A stretch of 13,674 nucleotides of DNA. It comes from Mycoemilia scoparia. Its lineage: Eukaryota; Kickxellomycota; Kickxellomycetes; Kickxellales; Kickxellaceae. The stretch is from the NCBI GenBank assembly GCA_027575805.1, contig JANBPU010000386.1:1-13674 (forward strand), given 5' to 3'. The position numbers were made by a program, and so were the translations under genes. Below, piece by piece: positions 1 to 7,955 of this stretch (position 1 is its first letter; every line of letters starts with the position of its first letter). The notes beneath the pieces are model-generated. The model was not told the origin of the DNA. It saw only the letters and a program-made list of their open reading frames with translations, and made no database searches.

Positions 1-48
1 AGTCTTAATTTCACTCATATATATTTATACAAATAAATAACTACTTAC

Positions 49-307
49 CTTCAGTAAAACGTGGCCGTTTTACATCAATACCATGGCTTAGAATGCAAGA
101 GGTGTATGTGTAATACTCATTAGAGAGTCAATTCCAGTTCCCGTGGCATACTTACCACCCCCAAACCTCGTCAATTCCGATTATTTCTATGTCAGTAACA
201 TTGTGTGGTGACAGTAGATATTTGTCCGAATCTCCTTTGAAGGTGTACCAGAAGAACACCCTAGATAATGGCCAACAATCCGTAAGACTCCAGCCAAAGT
301 GTTTGGC
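49..307 (-). CDS. Fragment of a spliced minus-strand gene, product unrecognised
   Basis: Two exons are proposed on the minus strand: 307-156 (152 nt), then a 69-nt intron (155-87), then 86-49 (38 nt). The first starts after an acceptor CCCATAG and ends at a GTAAGT donor. The second starts after TTCTAAG and also ends at a GTAAGT donor, so the gene continues past the left edge. The joined frame is open for 63 codons with no ATG, so both would be internal exons. It reads AKHFGWSLTDCW near its start, then IIGIDEVWGCHGIDVKRPR across the splice. I recognise no family. Both donors are perfect consensus and the intron has a CTAAT-like branch site, which supports the model. Against it, part of the larger exon (about 230-300) resembles the interior of the MITE family found nearby, so it could be spurious or an exonised element. 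No upstream exon could be placed. Confidence 0.4.
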
Positions 308-354
308 CTATGGGCCAATTTACAGGGAATGTATGAGCACACTTGCCTGTTTCC

Positions 355-409
355 TTTTGAAAGGTTAAATGCAAATAGTGCATAATGATGCATTGTCAAT
401 GAAAATATA
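355..409. repeat. Truncated copy of the inverted-repeat element at 542-596
   Basis: These 55 bases match 542-596 with only a few changes. Both copies share the words AAATGCA, ATAGTGCATAATGA and TCAATGAAAATATA. Similarity stops exactly where the next element begins (TATGG at 408), which suggests the element at 410 either inserted into this copy or arose next to it by template switching. Confidence 0.75.
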
Positions 410-664
410 TGGATCATGATTTTTGAAGGATGAATTTTTGTGTCCAATGTTTATAGGGGCAATCACAGCCAAATGGATTTCCAGTTTTATTAGTAAATAT
501 CCACACTTCAAAAATAATTATTAATAATATTAATAATTATTTTTGAAGGGCTAAATGCAGATAGTGCATAATGAAGCATTGGTCAATGAAAATATAGGCC
601 TGACCAATATGCAAGTTGCAACTGGCATACTAGTAAAACTTAGTCCTTCAAAAATAATCACCCA
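410..664. mobile_element. Composite MITE: two TIR elements joined tail to tail
   Basis: The left end is TA|TGGATCATGATTTTTGAAGG and the right end is the inverted form CCTTCAAAAATAATCACCCA|TA, so the whole unit is TA-flanked. Inside are two elements. The first (410 to about 520) matches the single copy at 6927-7041: over the 69 bases from 450 to 518 only about five differ. The second (about 536-664) has the same TIR but an unrelated interior. Nothing in it codes for a transposase, so it is non-autonomous. TA flanks recall Tc1/mariner or Stowaway-type elements, but that assignment is inferred from the flank alone. Confidence 0.75.
506..548. repeat. Perfect 43-bp inverted repeat (20-bp arms, 3-nt centre)
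   Basis: The left arm CTTCAAAAATAATTATTAAT is the exact reverse complement of the right arm, with AAT in the middle. It is formed by the facing TIRs of two abutting MITE copies and would extrude as a long hairpin in single-stranded DNA or RNA. Confidence 0.9.
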
Positions 665-666
665 TA

Positions 667-782
667 TGTGTGGTTCATTATGAAGGGCGACTATTTGCTA
701 ATAAATGATGGCCACTCTTTTGGCTGTGATTGTCCCTATAATCACTGGCCATCAAAAGTCACCCTTCGAAAATTATGATTCA
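667..782. mobile_element. MITE family 1, copy B
   Basis: This 116-bp unit begins TGTGTGGTTCATTATGAAGGGCG and ends with GTCACCCTTCGAAAATTATGATTCA, an imperfect inverted repeat. It is flanked by TA at 665-666 (shared with the composite on its left) and at 783-784 (shared with the family-2 repeat on its right). The interior word GGCTGTGATTGTCCCTATAA is inverted relative to copy C. Confidence 0.75.
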
Positions 783-784
783 TA

Positions 785-952
785 TGTTTGATCACAAGTG
801 AAATCTCACAATTTGGTCAAAGCTCACAGAGCACTAGGTAAATTGGACTCCAGGAGTTGCATATCAAATGAGTGATGATGATTGGGTCAAAATCTGGTGA
901 GGGCCCACCATTTCTCCCTGACATAGATTCTATCACTAGTGAAATCTCGCCA
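785..952 (+). repeat. Dispersed repeat family 2, copy a
   Basis: Copies at 5383-5517, 7044-7177 and (inverted) 10351-10498 share its core: GGCAAAATGGG-like, then CAGGAGTTGCATAT, then GATGATTGG, then AAATCTGATGAGGGC. A 17-nt word, ATCACAAGTGAAATCTC, occurs at 791-807 and again with one mismatch at 932-948, close to both ends. TA flanks are possible at 783-784 and 953-954. No coding capacity is seen. Confidence 0.7.
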
Positions 953-2200
953 TATAAAAGAAAAAGATTATTTGATATCCAGTTTGTGGCTTAATGATAA
1001 TTTATAAAACCAGCCATCACCACGATCATGACTTGAGATCTTTAACACAGATATACGCAGTAACTTCCATAATGGGGAACAACAACATACACTGACGCAC
1101 AGATAAAGAGCCACATTTACAAGGGTAATTAAATGCCCGATAGTAGGTGTATATCCCTACTACTAAGCTTTGAGCAAACACCTTTGGTAGCAAACCCAGG
1201 AAGTATGTACACTCGGATTTTTGTGCTTTTTTACTTTGATATAATTATATGTATATATATATATGTAAGGAAAATCATTGACTACTGTTTCTTTGTTAAA
1301 AGTAATACATTTGATAAATATTCTTTTATACTGCCCAACTGCTTTTTTCAACCAATCTCTTATTTGGCTTTGACATACTATTATACATGTGTTGTTCTAG
1401 TAACAAGGCCAATGACAAGAGTTGTACACTGGAGGTTTCCAAAAAGACCACCGCTACCACTCATTTTTTACATCTATATAAATGTATATATACTGTAAAG
1501 AGTATAAATGTATAGCAAGTTTATGCATACTGTATTTTAGGTTTACTGACTTTGTTGGTGTGTGGAGGTGAAGGCTTTTTGCCAATATATCAAAGCAAAA
1601 CACGCTTGAGAAGAAAAATGGATTTTAGTAGTAGTAGTGATGGTAGTGACAACTCCTGATGCTATGGACTGATTCTTCAAGAGTTCCATATCTAATTCAG
1701 CTAACAATAACGGACATTCCATTAAACTCAATAGATTATGATGAAGAATGAAAGAGAAATAATAATTAGAACAAAGAAAGTTATCGGATACTTTCAAAAC
1801 CCTTCTTTATCTCTGTGCAAGTGAGTGTAGATCATTGACTGTCCAGAGCTTGAGATGATATTTGGAGCCCCGGCTAACTTTATTCAAGATCTCTGTTTTG
1901 CAAAGAAGATGCAGATAGATCTTTGCTAGGCAAAAACAGTTTTCAATAGTGCTCTTTCTGGTGTGTCTGGATGTAGATCAGAAAAAACGTGTTTCATAAT
2001 TACCACATTTCTTCGTAACATACATACATGCGAATTCAAGTTCAACTTCTTTTATAATATATTAGTGCTTCTGTCTCTGTCTGTCCTTTTTCTGTTTCTA
2101 TCAGATTTAGCCACTTATTTCAAAATTGTGTATGTGTGTTTGCGTGTCTATTCATCGATCCATACATCCATACATATATATACATATATATATATATTAC
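953..2200. other. Long region without a convincing gene; ambiguous coding-like stretches
   Basis: Most of this is AT-rich and low in structure, with a short (TA)n run near 1252-1264. The most coding-like part is 1543-1977. On the minus strand one frame runs 145 codons with a single internal TAA at 1807-1809 before its terminal stop. On the plus strand a short frame (1650-1748, containing VPYLIQLTITDIPLNSID) and a later piece (CPELEMIFGAPANF, near 1850) look like leucine-rich-repeat sequence but are broken by stops. These readings are mutually exclusive, and I cannot choose between a decayed gene on either strand and chance. A TA/CATA-rich microsatellite lies at about 2158-2198. Confidence 0.3.
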
Positions 2201-2576
2201 TGATTCCTATTTCTCCTTGTTACATCTAATACCTTGCTTTCTTCTCATTGCCATTTATCCCTTACTTGCTTTATTCTTTACCTCCGATAACCTATCCTTT
2301 CTTCAACAACATCATTTCGTTGCTTCCTTTTACTCTGCTTTCTCTCACACTTGACTTCAAAAACCAAGGAGTGCGAAAAAGACCTCTATAGGCTGACTGT
2401 GGTACACTATAATTAGTACGTACTAAATACTATCCAGTCTTGGAGAAATTTCAACCAACAAGAATATAATACAGAGAGAGTGAGAGAGATAAAAAAAAAA
2501 GAAAGAGGTTTACAATCTCCCGATATTCGATAATACTGATATCAACACCAGGCTTTTCAAACCAAACTTTTTCAAG
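2201..2576 (+). promoter_or_regulatory. Upstream region of the MFS gene, pyrimidine-rich then purine-rich
   Basis: About 2201-2360 is strongly pyrimidine-rich on the plus strand, a common trait of fungal promoters. A perfect 14-bp palindrome TTAGTACGTACTAA lies at 2413-2426, just after a weak TATA-like TATAATTA. The stretch 2474-2508 is nearly all purine (GAGA repeats, then an A run) and probably belongs to the 5' leader. The bases before the start codon are TTCAAGATG. Confidence 0.4.
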
Positions 2577-5017
2577 ATGCTATTTAAACGTAACAAAAAG
2601 GACCATCCCGCACACATAGAAAGGATGCTACAGCGCCAGCAACACAATATGGGAGAAGAAGAAAAACCTCGAAATTGGATAACGAGAGCATATAAACGTG
2701 CAAAAAGTTCATCAACATCTGTACTTTTGGTATCGGCCGCTACATTATTTGTAGACACTTGTGTTTATGGAATGGTTATTCCATCTTTGCCTGATCTTTT
2801 GCAAGGGCAAATGAAATTGAATGAAAGTTATAATGGGATCTTGGTTGCCTGTTTCCGTAAGTAAAAACCTCCCTCCCCACACACCCACACACACACATAT
2901 GTATGTATATATATATATATATGTTCTAGCTAAAATTAAGCAAATCCTTGATTAAAAACACTTGCTAAACAACCCTTAAAATGTTTTCATAACCATATTA
3001 TTTAGATGGCGGCGTTCTAATATCAGCCCCAATCGCTGCCGTTATTTCAGACTGGCTACGAACACGAAAATGGCCCATGGTTGTCGGTCTTCTAGGCATG
3101 GTGCTTTCATCCATTCTATTTGCCGTAGCAACAAAGTTTTGGGAATTAGTTGTGGCTAGACTGGCAGAAGGATTTTCATCAGGTATTGCCTGGTCAGTAG
3201 GATACAGCATGGTAGTCGATGCATTTGGCGAACGCACTTTGGGAATTGCCATGGGGCTGGTTACTGCCTCCTATGCAATTGGATATATGTGTGGGCCTTT
3301 GCTTGGTGGTGTCCTTTATGATGCAGGCGGCATTAAGGCTATCGGATTCTTTATTGTTGGTGCATCGGCTTTGAATTTGGCGACTCAGCTGTTTATTGAT
3401 GAATCGTACAACCTGTCAAAAAGAAAAGCTGAAAAGAGTGATAGTAGTCAAAAATCTGATGGTAGCGATGTGGGTGGTAGCAGTGAAGAGATGGATGGGG
3501 AAAAGGTGGAGGCCGAGAAAGGGTCTTCTTTTTCTTTTGCGGATAATAATGGAGGAAACCCTGGTATTCACGGTTCAGCCACTGTTACTACCTTGAGTAC
3601 TGCTTATCACAGAAATAACAGTAACACACATAGTAGTGATAATAACAATAATAATGATGATGGTGATGATATATATGGGGTCTCGAAGAGATGGAGCAGT
3701 ACTAGTTCTTCCAATAAGTGTGGTGAAAGCCATAATCTCCTTAGGGATAGCAGCAATGTCGATAGTGGGGGCGCTGTTTATATCATACCAACTTACCATC
3801 AGCACACGCCAAACCAGGAAAATAGTGCTGGCGATGGTCATTTGTTAACAAAGAGCTCGGCCAGTAGTAGCAGCATAAAATCTCCAACCACAGCCACCAA
3901 GTCTCGCAGTTATAGCCGCCACAGTTCCACTGGTAACGATTATCTCAAAAGCAAATATGGAATTGACGAGCTTGAATATTACGTTAAAGTTCGCACTCCA
4001 ATTCGCTACTCAAATACTGTGACTACTGCGGTTGCCGCTACTGATGAAGCTTGTTATGGCGATGAGGAAAAGGTGGAGCCGCTCTATCATACGATCAGCT
4101 CAACGACAATAGCGCCACCACACTCAGAAGTAACAGCCACTACTAATAACACTACTATAGGCTATAGTAACCAACTGCACAAAGTTGAAAGCCAGTCACA
4201 GCACCATAAGGAATTACAAAGAGCTGTTTTGGATGAGCCTAGATACTCAACATCTTCATCTCTATCAGACAAACAAACAAACAGCACCAATACCAATAAC
4301 AATGCTACAGCGGATTCCAAGGAACCAGAGCAGCCACCAAACTCAATGTCAGTCAACTACCTTCATTTGCTGAGGTCCTGGGAAGTAATAATGTGTTGTA
4401 TCATATCTGGTGTAAATGTCGGAAGCGTTGGAGCTCTTGAAGCAATTCTCCCAATCCAAGCAGCCAAGGAATATAACTACACACCAACCCGAATCGGTAT
4501 AGTATTTCTGGCAGTGGTAATCCCAAACATTCTAGTCCGTCCTCTAATCGGTTGGCTAATTGATAAACCCCAAGTCCTAAAACTAACCGGCTTTTACGAC
4601 CGCTTCCTGATTATGTGTATTTTCCAGTGCCTAATGGGAGTTTGCATGACCCTGTTCTATTTCAGTCACAACCAAATGTCGCTGCATATAATTTTGGTAT
4701 TTTTGGGATTTGTTGCTGCCTGTTCGACCGTACCTACTATGGCAATGGTTGGTAAATATGTAAAAAATCTGGGTGGTGGGTTTGCTCAGTCTTATGCCCT
4801 GGTTGTCATTGCTGATTCGATTGGAACTTTGGTTGCTCCGAATATTGCTACAAATTTGATTGGGAAGTTGGGATTTGGCAAGGTGTGTATTATTCAGGGC
4901 GCCTTTTTGATTGCTAGTGGGCTGGTTGTATTGGTACCGCCGACTTTTATTCATTTTAAAGAAAAGAAGGAGAAGAATAAAGCTTGTGGCAGAGGAGATA
5001 GCCTGGCTTTAGCTTAA
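2577..5017 (+). CDS. MFS transporter (DHA1 / vesicular-amine-transporter-like), 763 aa, one intron
   Basis: Exon 1 is 2577-2856 and exon 2 is 3006-5017. The 149-nt intron runs from GTAAGT to TTATTTAG, and the split codon gives His94. The product is a 12-helix secondary transporter. TM1 is near residues 48-70, TM2-TM6 follow to about 224, and TM7-TM12 span about 547-745. The TM2-TM3 loop has the MFS-type WLRTRKWP. TM4 has RLAEGFSSG. TM5 carries the antiporter signature of 12-TM drug/H+ exporters (motif C), ending GPLLGGVLYDAGG. Such proteins exchange protons for amines or drugs at the plasma or vacuolar membrane; the substrate here cannot be read from sequence. Odd feature: the TM6-TM7 loop is about 319 residues (226-544), rich in Ser, Thr, Asn and Asp, and far longer than the usual 30-100. 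The reading frame is continuous through it. The start is the first ATG after the purine-rich leader. Confidence 0.9.
2879..2922. repeat. Compound (CA)n-(TA)n microsatellite in the MFS intron
   Basis: A CACACA run passes into ATGTATG and then (TA)n, just after the donor site of the only intron of the transporter gene. It is likely to be length-variable between strains. Confidence 0.8.
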
Positions 5018-5028
5018 TAAAAAATAAA
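5016..5028 (+). terminator. Poly(A) signals of the MFS gene
   Basis: Two AATAAA words occur at 5016-5021 (overlapping the TAA stop) and 5023-5028. A GT-rich stretch follows, as in cleavage and polyadenylation regions. Confidence 0.55.
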
Positions 5029-5065
5029 AGAGCGATGTTCTTTAGGGTATTATAGGAGTGTTTTT

Positions 5066-5073
5066 TATATAAG
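5066..5073 (+). promoter_or_regulatory. TATA box candidate (TATATAAG)
   Basis: This canonical TATATAAG lies 160 bp before the small reading frame at 5233 and is the main support for a separate transcript there. It also falls in the 3' flank of the MFS gene, so it may be chance. Confidence 0.3.
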
Positions 5074-5232
5074 ATTATTGTGTATAATTACAATAATATA
5101 TTTCCTTGTCTCTGAAAAATCTTGTTGGTTTGTTGAGTAATGTTTTAATAGAAAGAGTAGGTTTACATATGTTTCTCTTGCTTTCTATTTGTACAAACAA
5201 CATCAGCAACAGTAGTGCATTTTGTCAAATTT

Positions 5233-5376
5233 ATGGCTATTATCTTGACTTTGGTTTCTACTCTTACTACCATTGCTGATGGTGGTGGTGATGGTGGTAC
5301 TTCTGACAAACATGATACCACAAAGCGCCGTGTCATTTATTGCCTCATGAATCGCCAGGGTGGAGGCCGTCATTGA
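5233..5376 (+). CDS. Candidate small secreted peptide precursor, 47 aa
   Basis: The frame starts MAIILTLVSTLTTIA, a plausible though uncharged signal sequence. A Gly/Asp-rich linker (DGGGDGG) follows, then a dibasic TTKRR site that a Kex2-type protease could cut, leaving a peptide of about 15 residues, VIYCLMNRQGGGRH. Base composition rises above the surrounding AT-rich DNA in the last 60 bases, which favours coding. A different overlapping frame at 5169-5279 (36 aa, beginning MFLLLSIC) also looks signal-like, so the assignment is open. It may also be the 3' remnant of an older gene cut by the family-2 repeat that starts seven bases after its stop. No homologue is recognised. Confidence 0.3.
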   Translation: MAIILTLVSTLTTIADGGGDGGTSDKHDTTKRRVIYCLMNRQGGGRH

Positions 5377-5382
5377 CTGTAT

Positions 5383-5517
5383 AAATGGTAAAGATTCACA
5401 GGGCTTTAGGCAAAATAGGACCTCAGGAGTTGCATATTAAGTGAATGATGTTTGGCCCAAAATCTGATGAGGGCTCATTTCTGTCTAACATACATTCGAT
5501 CACTAATGAAATCTTCC
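5383..5517 (+). repeat. Dispersed repeat family 2, copy b
   Basis: It carries the family core: TTCACAGGGCTTTAGGCAAAA, then CAGGAGTTGCATAT, GGCCCAAAATCTGATGAGGGC and GATCACTAATGAAATC. It lies alone, without a neighbouring MITE. The 81-codon open frame that begins inside it is not a gene. Confidence 0.75.
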
Positions 5518-6190
5518 CAAAAAATATAGGCCACCATAATGAAGTTATCCTTTCGATTAGTTCTCACAATCTTTATAGTTCTTCGTTATACTTATTTTGG
5601 GATGATCTTTTAATATCTTTAATTATCCAAAAATGTAGAATTGTTTTGAATATGCTTGATCAAATATTCTCCCCAATATGCCTAACGTAGCTTACAGTGT
5701 CACACTTTTATATAAATCAAACTATTTATCCCGTTTCAAAGCATTTGATTCAAATGATAAAAACAAATTTGTTTTGGTGATTTTCATGAAAAAGAGTGGG
5801 ATGTAGAAAATTTACTCATATTTGTGTCTCTCAATAGAGAACATCATTAGCAATATTATATGGGTGGAACATCAGAAATGGTATGTGTATGTGACAAGGC
5901 TTTAACTTTTGCTCGAAAGGAAGTTATAGTAGCTACTGAGAATATTTCTTTTGTGGATTGAGTATATATTTTCCAATAATACTCAGTAAATAATTTAAAT
6001 AAAGAATATGAATTGATTTCCCTTACTATCTCTGTTTGTCTCTGCTACTCAACCACTAAATAACAGAGCAAAATATTTAGTATACACTTTGTATTTTCTC
6101 TCTAAAAATCGAATTTACTCAAAAAAATCTTGTTTTGATTGTAAGCAAGAGAGTACTAAAAGTAATATTCTTAGGATTTTCAAAAAAAGG
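5518..6190. other. AT-rich intergenic DNA, no gene seen
   Basis: No open frame with coding character, splice pattern or repeat copy was found. The segment ends in the promoter of the 107-residue gene. Confidence 0.6.
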
Positions 6191-6199
6191 TATATAAAG
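6191..6199 (+). promoter_or_regulatory. TATA box (TATATAAAG) of the 107-aa gene
   Basis: A strong TATATAAAG sits 107 bp upstream of the chosen ATG. This fits a leader of about 80 nt and argues against the longer open frame that begins at 6204, which would start only five bases after the box. Confidence 0.5.
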
Positions 6200-6305
6200 T
6201 CATATGATGATCTGTTGTATTTGGATATTCATAACATTTTTTACTATCAACAAACCAACTTTCTGTTTAAATCACTCTATCTTTTTGTTTATTATTTATA
6301 GCACA

Positions 6306-6629
6306 ATGGGTTTTTTTTCTAAAAATAAGAAGCAACAATCCTATCAACCTCCTGTTCAGTCAGGTTCTGGAAATGGGCGATGGCAAGCTGCTCCAGCACC
6401 GTCATACCAAGATAATTATTATTATCCAACTAGACAAGCAGGTGCTGAACAAGTAGCTGTCAATCAAGCTATGGCGTTTATCAATACACAGCCCCCAGCA
6501 ACAAATGTTGCTAATCAACAGTATGACCAATATCGTTACCAATACCATTGGCCCCATGGCTATAACATGACTGCACAGGGTTCTAAGCTGACTTCACGAC
6601 CACTTGGCTATTATGATAATGAAAGCTAA
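6306..6629 (+). CDS. Small Tyr/Gln/Pro-rich protein, 107 aa, function unknown
   Basis: The product begins MGFFSKNKKQQSYQPP and ends RPLGYYDNES. It has no cysteine, no signal peptide and no membrane segment. It is rich in Gln, Tyr, Pro and Asn, and much of it is probably disordered, with a more regular middle (EQVAVNQAMAFINTQ, about residues 44-58). The N-terminal Met-Gly followed by Phe-Phe and basic residues could favour membrane attachment, but it does not match the N-myristoylation rule because the expected Ser/Thr is replaced by Lys. The start at 6306 is chosen over the in-frame ATG at 6204: the upstream part is a run of hydrophobic residues typical of translated AT-rich leader, and the context CACAATGG is good. 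I do not recognise the family. Confidence 0.65.
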   Translation: MGFFSKNKKQQSYQPPVQSGSGNGRWQAAPAPSYQDNYYYPTRQAGAEQVAVNQAMAFINTQPPATNVANQQYDQYRYQYHWPHGYNMTAQGSKLTSRPLGYYDNES

Positions 6630-6786
6630 TACATGATTGAGAATAGAAATATAATTAATACCTAAACATCAGGCTTATTACTTTATGTTGAAGGCTAAAA
6701 TATGTGTTTGTATGGTTTCTATTATTCAAATATAAATTTGGTTTTTGTTTGATAGGTATTATTAAAATTTTTATGTCAAGATTCTT

Positions 6787-6813
<27 letters not shown>
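6787..6813. repeat. (TTA)9 microsatellite
   Basis: Nine perfect TTA units lie downstream of the 107-residue gene. Confidence 0.95.
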
Positions 6814-6817
<4 letters not shown>

Positions 6818-6926
6818 AATAAATAAGTCTTTTAACTCATATATATATATACTTACGAATTATTTCACAATAGTTGTTGGAATTTATAAAAATGGTAATT
6901 CTCATAGTTACATTGTATTCACAATA

Positions 6927-7041
6927 TGGGCAATAATCTTTAAAGGGTGAATTTTGGTGACCAGTGATTATAGGAACAATCACAGCCAAATGGATGTCCA
7001 CTTTTATTAGTAAATATCCACACTTCAAAAATAATCACCCA
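6927..7041. mobile_element. MITE family 1, copy C
   Basis: This 115-bp unit reads TA|TGGGCAATAATCTTTAAAGG ... CTTCAAAAATAATCACCCA|TA. The interior CAATCACAGCCAAATGGAT matches the first part of the composite at 410-664 very closely, so these two copies share a recent ancestor. Its right TA (7042-7043) is also the left border of family-2 copy c. Confidence 0.8.
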
Positions 7042-7043
7042 TA

Positions 7044-7177
7044 TAGTAATATTTCTCAAGGCCTTGGGCAAAATGGGTCCTCAGAAGTTGTATACAAAAT
7101 GAATGATGACTGCCCCAAGATCTGATAAGGGTTAATTCCTGCCCATTTCACACCCGACTCCTAATGAGATCAAACCA
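7044..7177 (+). repeat. Dispersed repeat family 2, copy c
   Basis: It holds a diverged form of the core: GGCCTTGGGCAAAATGGGTC, CTCAGAAGTTGTATAC, GCCCCAAGATCTGATAAGGG. It ends in CCA|TA at 7175-7179, like copy a. It directly follows MITE copy C. Confidence 0.7.
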
Positions 7178-7300
7178 TATAGCTAGCTATGTTGAAATCA
7201 CAAAACTCAATTCAGCCCAATTCAATTTAATGAAAAAAATATTAGGATAAAATATGTATGCAAGGACTACGTTGTTACAAAAGAAACTAATTCAACCAGA

Positions 7301-7810
7301 CTAAATAATTTTTCCGCTTGGGCAATTTTTATCACATTTAGCAGCCATAACTATACCCGCATCCTCAGTAAATGCAACAGCCACAAACTTGTATTCGCAT
7401 ATTTCGTCAGGAAGATGATTTTCCAATTTACCAATGCATTTAGCAATCTGAGACTTAACTTCGCCACATTTCTTGATATTGCAGGTGTAAAATTCGAGGC
7501 TGGATACAAAGTCAGGAGAATTGCAGTCAAGACATGTTTGTGTGGGACGACTGGGATCAACCAAATGCTTCTGGAGGGCCTGGTCAGCAAATTTGTCGAA
7601 CTCTGGTACATGTTGGAATTTTTCGTCATAATTTTTGCTTACAACTGAGAGGGCATAAGAATTCAGAGACGATGATGATGTGGTAGTGGAGGAATACGTT
7701 CTTTTTTCAAGGTCAGATTTTTGATAGTTTACGGCTTTTGCATTTGTTACTGAAGCAGAGAAGAGAAGAGCAGTGCTACAGACAAGAATAGAACCAAGAG
7801 AGAGCTTCAT
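7301..7810 (-). CDS. Secreted cysteine-rich protein, 169 aa, function unknown
   Basis: The N-terminus MKLSLGSILVCSTALLFSAS is a classic signal peptide, with likely cleavage after VTNA (residue 24). A dibasic Lys36-Arg37 (DLEKR) follows and may be a Kex2 site. After a Ser/Thr-rich linker (39-52), the mature part has eight cysteines at 93, 96, 110, 115, 125, 138, 159 and 163, an even number that fits four disulfides. C93-x2-C96 and C159-x3-C163 bracket the domain. The family is not recognised; wall-associated protein or small secreted effector-like protein are both possible. It is a single exon. The start is the only ATG before the signal sequence. It is transcribed away from the 222-residue gene across a 1.67-kb gap. 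Confidence 0.8.
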   Translation of the reverse strand: MKLSLGSILVCSTALLFSASVTNAKAVNYQKSDLEKRTYSSTTTSSSSLNSYALSVVSKNYDEKFQHVPEFDKFADQALQKHLVDPSRPTQTCLDCNSPDFVSSLEFYTCNIKKCGEVKSQIAKCIGKLENHLPDEICEYKFVAVAFTEDAGIVMAAKCDKNCPSGKII

Positions 7811-7946
7811 TTTCCAAAGAGATAGAGATATGTGTATACGGGTTGTTTAAGGTGGTAAAAGTAAATGATTTATATGCAATGGAATGGTTGGAATTACGAA
7901 TTGTTGATGTGGATAATGATGTATATTAATGCCAACCAAGTAAGCT

Positions 7947-7955
7947 CCTTTTATA
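7947..7955 (-). promoter_or_regulatory. TATA box (TATAAAAGG) of the secreted-protein gene
   Basis: On the minus strand this reads TATAAAAGG, 137 bp before the ATG, which allows a leader of roughly 100 nt. Confidence 0.5.

Noticed and set aside
1133..1498. 121-codon plus-strand frame
   Set aside because: It is dominated by Ile, Tyr and Phe from TA-rich DNA, has no recognisable domain, and no intron model joins it to later coding-like sequence in frame.
1963..2354. Two plus-strand frames of 72-88 codons before the transporter
   Set aside because: They translate the TA/CATA microsatellite and the pyrimidine-rich promoter and show no protein character.
4631..4954. 107-codon minus-strand frame antisense to the transporter
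   Set aside because: It is the antisense shadow of conserved TM helices 9-12, with no independent support.
5445..5690. 81-codon plus-strand frame
   Set aside because: It starts inside the family-2 repeat and runs into AT-rich DNA; the other repeat copies do not keep the frame.
6204..6305. N-terminal extension of the 107-residue protein from the in-frame ATG at 6204
   Set aside because: It begins five bases after a strong TATA box and encodes only Phe/Ile/Leu-rich sequence typical of translated AT-rich leader; the ATG at 6306 has better context.
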